A stretch of 7,184 nt of DNA from Nanobdellota archaeon. Its GTDB lineage: Archaea; Nanobdellota; Nanobdellia; Pacearchaeales; GW2011-AR1. The stretch spans positions 1-7,184 of the forward strand of contig JAHJRR010000067.1 of assembly GCA_018830685.1 (NCBI GenBank), in the 5' to 3' direction. Each line of letters begins with the position of its first letter. Position 1 is the stretch's first letter. The notes under the pieces were generated by a model that made no database searches, was not told where the DNA came from, and saw only the letters and a program-made list of their open reading frames with translations. Below are positions 4,422 to 7,184 of this stretch, piece by piece. Position numbers and translations under genes: made by a program.

Positions 4422-4661
4422 CTAACCAGATTTCACTTTTTCTTCAAGAACACTCCTAGCCTTTTGTTTTATTTCCTCTTCTGGAGTATCTCCGTCTAAA
4501 ATTTGTGCATCCCATAAATAAGCTATATTTTCACAAACTTCCCTATGGAGATCAGGCCTATAAATTAGATAATGATCATCTATTGCCCTATAAAACACTA
4601 CATTTCTCCTTTCATCCATAAAGCCAGAAACTCCATTTTTAGAGTATTCTTCTATTACCAT
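4422..4661 (-). CDS. Small soluble hypothetical protein (79 aa)
   Basis: A 79-aa protein with mixed strand/helix character: FMDERRNVVFYRAIDDHYLIY reads as two short strands (about residues 14-34), followed by HREVCENIAYLWDAQIL and a C-terminal charged helix (about 59-77). There is one cysteine and no membrane segment. I do not recognise it. The ATG at 4661 is supported by CTTTATAAG at 4684-4692 (centre 27 nt upstream), which overlaps the last codon and stop-proximal bases of pheT. The gene is therefore probably a separate leaderless unit immediately behind pheT, although no U tract separates them and read-through from the phe operon is possible. Confidence 0.73.
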   Translation of the reverse strand: MVIEEYSKNGVSGFMDERRNVVFYRAIDDHYLIYRPDLHREVCENIAYLWDAQILDGDTPEEEIKQKARSVLEEKVKSG

Positions 4662-4683
4662 TTTGGTTATTTATTTTTTAAGA

Positions 4684-4692
4684 CTTATAAAG
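4684..4692 (-). promoter_or_regulatory. TATA box of the 79-aa protein gene
   Basis: CTTTATAAG on the minus strand is centred 27 nt upstream of the ATG at 4661 and lies just past the pheT stop at 4694-4696. Confidence 0.62.
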
Positions 4693-4693
4693 A

Positions 4694-6343
4694 TTATTGT
4701 ATTTGTCTTTCTAGAACTTTCTTTAAGTCAATTTCAAAAAGTGATACAGGCATTTTTATTTTCCAGTTCATCAATGTTTTAGGATGAATTTCTCCTACTT
4801 GCCCTATGACTTTTTCTCCCATTATGACATCTGCAGTTCTTCCTTCTATAAAGTGTGAAAGCACATTCTCAGATTCTTTAAAGGATATTTCAAGATTGAT
4901 TGATTTGAATACGTATTCTAAAGATTGTTTTATCTTTGTAAAGTTCCCTGGTGCGAGTGCCACCGCTAGAGATTCTTTCTCAGATATTGTTCCCACTTCA
5001 TTACTAAAAACTTTCCCAATCTCGAAAATCTCTTGAGGATATTCAGAATCTATATTTTCTGCCAAGTTTCTTAGTAAAAGTGGTGTAAGGGTTTTTCTGA
5101 GAATTGTGTAATCTGTCTTCGATTTTTCAACCTCAATGAAAGATTCTTTCTCTTGGACATTCATTTTTTCCATTTGATCTTCTTTTCCTGTTAAGTGATA
5201 ATTGAGTACTTCGTTCATTCCTAACCCAGATAGAATTTCAGAGATTTTTTTCTTTACAATTTCTTTAGAATTTATCTCTCCAATTGTGGAAGTATCCGGG
5301 ATTTCTGGAATGAAGTTTTCATATCCATAAGCTATTGCTACATCTTCTACAATATCTATCTCGTGTAGAATGTCTGTTCTCCAAGCAGAGACCTCAGCAG
5401 TTCCTCCTTTAGAATCATATCCGTGTCCCATCATCTCAATCAATCTCTTTAGCTCTTTTTCATTTAGTTCCAGCCCTAAAACTTTATTTACTTTCTCTAG
5501 GGAGATTTTGATTTTTTCTGTAGAGAGATTAGGGGTTGTTTCTTTTTTGCCGTAATGTAGATTCATCTGATATATTTTTCCACCCATTTCAGCTAGACTT
5601 GTTACAATTATGTTTAGACATTTATTCAAGATAGATTTTTCCATTCCCGAACACTCAATAAACACATCTTGGGTATTCTCGATTACTCTCCCAGAAATTT
5701 GAGAATTTATTATTGGAGGCATACTTAAAACGTTGTTCTCTGAATCTAAGAACACTGGGAATCTTGCCTTCCCTGCAAGAAGATGAGCGTATTCTTTCCC
5801 CGCAGGATTTCTTTGAAGGATTTCTAGCCCAGAGAGTTCTCTTTTTGAATCGAGTGGAATGAATTTTATCTTGTCTGGCTCAATTGCCTTAAATGTTATT
5901 GGGAGTTTTATTTTCTCAAGAGGGTATATTCCTATTGCTACCTTTTTTCTTTTTCTTCCCATAGTGAGATGGAGTTTTTCTTGTAAATCCATTACTTCTT
6001 TTATTTTTTCATCGTTGAATCTCAATCCCTTAACTATAGCACAAGCCGTATAGGGTCTTACTTCTTTTACTGAAGATTCTATATGTACATCGTATTTCTT
6101 CTCAGGCTTGTTAATTTCGTAAGTAATCAGACCTATTTTTTTACCCAAGAACGCGAGGAACGAGCGTTTGAATCTGTGATAAGACAAAAGATCTGGCCGG
6201 TTTGGGAAAATTTCTATCTGCACTTCGTCTTTTGTTAGTTCTTCTACAGGGGTTCCGAACTGCGCGATTTTATTCTGCATTTCAATATCTAGTTTTCCTA
6301 TTTCTTTCTCGAAAGTTCTTTTTGGAATAGTTAGGATTGCCAT
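4694..6343 (-). CDS. pheT: Phenylalanyl-tRNA synthetase beta subunit
   Basis: A 549-aa archaeal-length subunit, shorter than the ~800-aa bacterial form because the tRNA-binding/OB and anticodon-binding extensions are absent. It partners PheS in the alpha2-beta2 enzyme that charges tRNA-Phe. Visible regions are an N-terminal part with FPNRPDLLS (46-54); a B3/B4 editing-type domain from about RPYTACAIVKGL (96) to 260; a B5 domain at about 273-345 ending in WRTDILHEIDIVEDVAIAYGY; and the non-catalytic synthetase-like core at about 360-549, with GLGMNEVLNYHLT, LRKTLTPLLLRNL, FEIGKVF and GQVGEIHP. The ATG at 6343 lies one base after the stop of the HIT gene (TAA-A-ATG), so the two are translationally coupled. 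No internal breaks. Confidence 0.97.
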   Translation of the reverse strand: MAILTIPKRTFEKEIGKLDIEMQNKIAQFGTPVEELTKDEVQIEIFPNRPDLLSYHRFKRSFLAFLGKKIGLITYEINKPEKKYDVHIESSVKEVRPYTACAIVKGLRFNDEKIKEVMDLQEKLHLTMGRKRKKVAIGIYPLEKIKLPITFKAIEPDKIKFIPLDSKRELSGLEILQRNPAGKEYAHLLAGKARFPVFLDSENNVLSMPPIINSQISGRVIENTQDVFIECSGMEKSILNKCLNIIVTSLAEMGGKIYQMNLHYGKKETTPNLSTEKIKISLEKVNKVLGLELNEKELKRLIEMMGHGYDSKGGTAEVSAWRTDILHEIDIVEDVAIAYGYENFIPEIPDTSTIGEINSKEIVKKKISEILSGLGMNEVLNYHLTGKEDQMEKMNVQEKESFIEVEKSKTDYTILRKTLTPLLLRNLAENIDSEYPQEIFEIGKVFSNEVGTISEKESLAVALAPGNFTKIKQSLEYVFKSINLEISFKESENVLSHFIEGRTADVIMGEKVIGQVGEIHPKTLMNWKIKMPVSLFEIDLKKVLERQIQ

Positions 6344-6344
6344 T

Positions 6345-6794
6345 TTATTTTTTTATTTTCTCTGCGATTTCTTTTAATTCTTCAATTGATTTTTTAGGAC
6401 CAAGTTGCGTTGAAATATATCCTTCGTATTTATTAAAATAAATTTTGTCCTTCGCCCACATTTCACTAAATTTTTCATCCAAGCCGTGAATAGGGTATAA
6501 TTTAATATGGACATGATTTACTCCCAGACCTTCCATAACGATTGCAACTCTTTTTACATTCAGTTTTTCTTCAAGAAGTTTTGCAACTCTTTTTGAAGCA
6601 ATCATTAATTCAATATATTCTTTATTGGGCATGTCGGTGGCATCACTGTCAAAATGTCTTTTTGGAATTATCAAAGTCATTCCTTCTGTGTTTGGAAATC
6701 TATCTAATATCGCAACATACTTCGAATCTTCCCAAACTTTTACCGAAGTAATTTCGCCATTCACTATTTTACAAAATATACAATCGTTTGTCAT
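6345..6794 (-). CDS. HIT-family nucleotide hydrolase/transferase
   Basis: A 149-aa HIT (histidine triad) protein. It starts with the zinc-type CIFCKIVNGEI (Cys5, Cys8), has PNTEGMTLIIPKRHF (His47 region) and ends the core with NHVHIKLYP. His96 is the expected nucleophile, His94 the first triad His, and Lys98 occupies the place of the third. HIT enzymes split dinucleoside polyphosphates such as Ap4A or adenylated amino compounds through a nucleotidylated histidine. A C-terminal helical extension (about 106-149) follows. The position between pheS and pheT suggests co-production with PheRS, a known source of aminoacyl-adenylate and Ap4A. Exact substrate is unknown. The third-His change appears in other HIT subgroups, so I do not call it inactive. 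Confidence 0.95.
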   Translation of the reverse strand: MTNDCIFCKIVNGEITSVKVWEDSKYVAILDRFPNTEGMTLIIPKRHFDSDATDMPNKEYIELMIASKRVAKLLEEKLNVKRVAIVMEGLGVNHVHIKLYPIHGLDEKFSEMWAKDKIYFNKYEGYISTQLGPKKSIEELKEIAEKIKK

Positions 6795-6795
6795 T

Positions 6796-6871
6796 TTATT
6801 TTTTAACCATACTTTTAATTTCTTCCATCTGATTGCTTAAATACAACATCTTCTAATTTTATTTTTTCCAT
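6796..6871 (-). other. Spacer with overlapping micro-ORFs between the 27-aa ORF and HIT gene
   Basis: Two short frames fill this spacer. One (6871-6815, 18 aa, starting MEKIKLEDVVFK) begins one base after the previous stop. The other (6849-6796, 17 aa, ending MEEIKSMVKK) ends one base before the HIT ATG. Both use the TAA-A-ATG junction seen at HIT/pheT. They could be one small gene split by an indel, or only leader sequence. Candidate TATA-like motifs (GTATTTAAG, AATTAAAAG) also lie here and could give HIT/pheT a private promoter. Confidence 0.2.
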
Positions 6872-6872
6872 T

Positions 6873-6956
6873 TTATAAAGGTCTTGTCAGAGCGTATATG
6901 CCCACTCCAACTAGTAAGATGATTAATATCCAAAATAGTATATCCGTTAGTTTCAT
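6873..6956 (-). CDS. 27-aa single-pass membrane microprotein overlapping pheS
   Basis: An ORF of 27 codons whose ATG (6956-6954) overlaps the pheS TGA as ATGA. The product is MKLTD, then an unbroken hydrophobic helix of about 17 residues (ILFWILIILLVGVGIYA), then LTRPL: a complete one-helix membrane protein. It probably inserts by itself with the N-terminus inside. The precise overlap with pheS and the clean topology argue for translation; the small size leaves room for chance. No family recognised. No link to phenylalanine charging can be seen beyond co-transcription. Confidence 0.5.
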   Translation of the reverse strand: MKLTDILFWILIILLVGVGIYALTRPL

Positions 6957-7184
6957 TTCATCCAAAATTTCATTCTTCTTAGTTTAGTTAAATCATTCTT
7001 GTAGAGTTCTCTGAGATCTTTTATTCCGTAGTAATCCATGAGGATTCTATCTGAACCAGGGCCCCATGCCAATACGGGAATCTCTTCTCCAAGTAGAGGG
7101 ATGGTGACTTCTGGTCTGAAAATTCCGGCTCCGCCGAGTTCTAACCAAACGCCCTTCTCTTCGTTCCAGACATCTATCTCTACA
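6953..7184 (-). CDS. pheS: Phenylalanyl-tRNA synthetase alpha subunit, C-terminal 76 residues (cut by window edge)
   Basis: The visible part is the end of the catalytic core: EKGVWLELGGAGIFRPEV with the following proline-leucine turn, then class II motif 3 in WGPGSDR, then GIKDLRELYKNDLTKLRRMKFW and the stop. Motif 3 arginine binds ATP in class II synthetases. ELGGAGIFRPEV and GIKDLRELY are hallmark archaeal/eukaryotic PheS phrases. The N-terminus lies beyond 7184. It heads the operon with the 27-aa ORF, HIT and pheT. The active-site GPGSDR differs slightly from the common GxGxxR fillers but keeps the Gly and Arg. Confidence 0.97.
   Translation of the reverse strand, partial: VEIDVWNEEKGVWLELGGAGIFRPEVTIPLLGEEIPVLAWGPGSDRILMDYYGIKDLRELYKNDLTKLRRMKFWMK

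Noticed and set aside
4806..6053. Several plus-strand frames inside pheT, and others inside the PC4 and HIT genes
   Set aside because: Ser/Phe/Leu-rich products antisense to strongly recognised genes, without promoters or ribosome sites; typical shadows.

Overview
The window comes from an AT-rich archaeal chromosome (roughly one third G+C by eye). The evidence is an archaeal-length phenylalanyl-tRNA synthetase beta subunit (549 aa), an archaeal-type PheS C-terminus, a tRNA-Thr with a 21-nt bulge-helix-bulge intron and no encoded CCA, and TATA boxes about 24-28 nt upstream of most lone genes. That spacing puts the start of transcription on or next to the ATG, so most first genes look leaderless. 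The many tiny basic or membrane proteins of unknown function suggest a DPANN lineage such as Pacearchaeota or Woesearchaeota; this placement is inference.

Left part (1-1325, minus strand): a PC4-type single-strand DNA-binding protein with an acidic tail, a winged-helix regulator, and a 7-8 helix membrane protein whose 3' end overlaps the regulator gene by 71 nt. Next on the plus strand is a 58-aa acidic ORF with a strong Shine-Dalgarno site and a GC hairpin/U6 terminator, unlike anything else in the window. A plus-strand cluster of small membrane proteins follows. Two of them (1730-2038 and 2035-2274, ATGA overlap) share an ungapped 27-residue motif predicted to face outside the cell. The third (2326-2598) is a lysine-rich two-helix protein.

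Centre (2641-3667, minus strand): a tRNA-Thr(GGU) gene followed by two diverged paralogous four-helix membrane protein genes. Each is preceded by the same perfect 30-bp sequence, which carries the last 11 nt of the tRNA gene, its trailer and a TATA box. A decayed third copy of the tRNA end closes the array. This resembles successive insertion or tandem duplication of gene cassettes at a tRNA 3' end, with no recombinase visible, and is the most unusual structure in the window.

Right part: a conserved-looking soluble 162-aa protein (plus), a probable frameshifted 43-codon ORF (plus), a 79-aa hypothetical protein (minus), and then a phe operon on the minus strand in the order pheS (cut by the window edge), a 27-aa one-helix ORF, micro-ORFs, a HIT hydrolase and pheT. 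The HIT gene lies between the two synthetase subunits and one base from pheT, which suggests co-expression of PheRS with an enzyme that could remove adenylated by-products.
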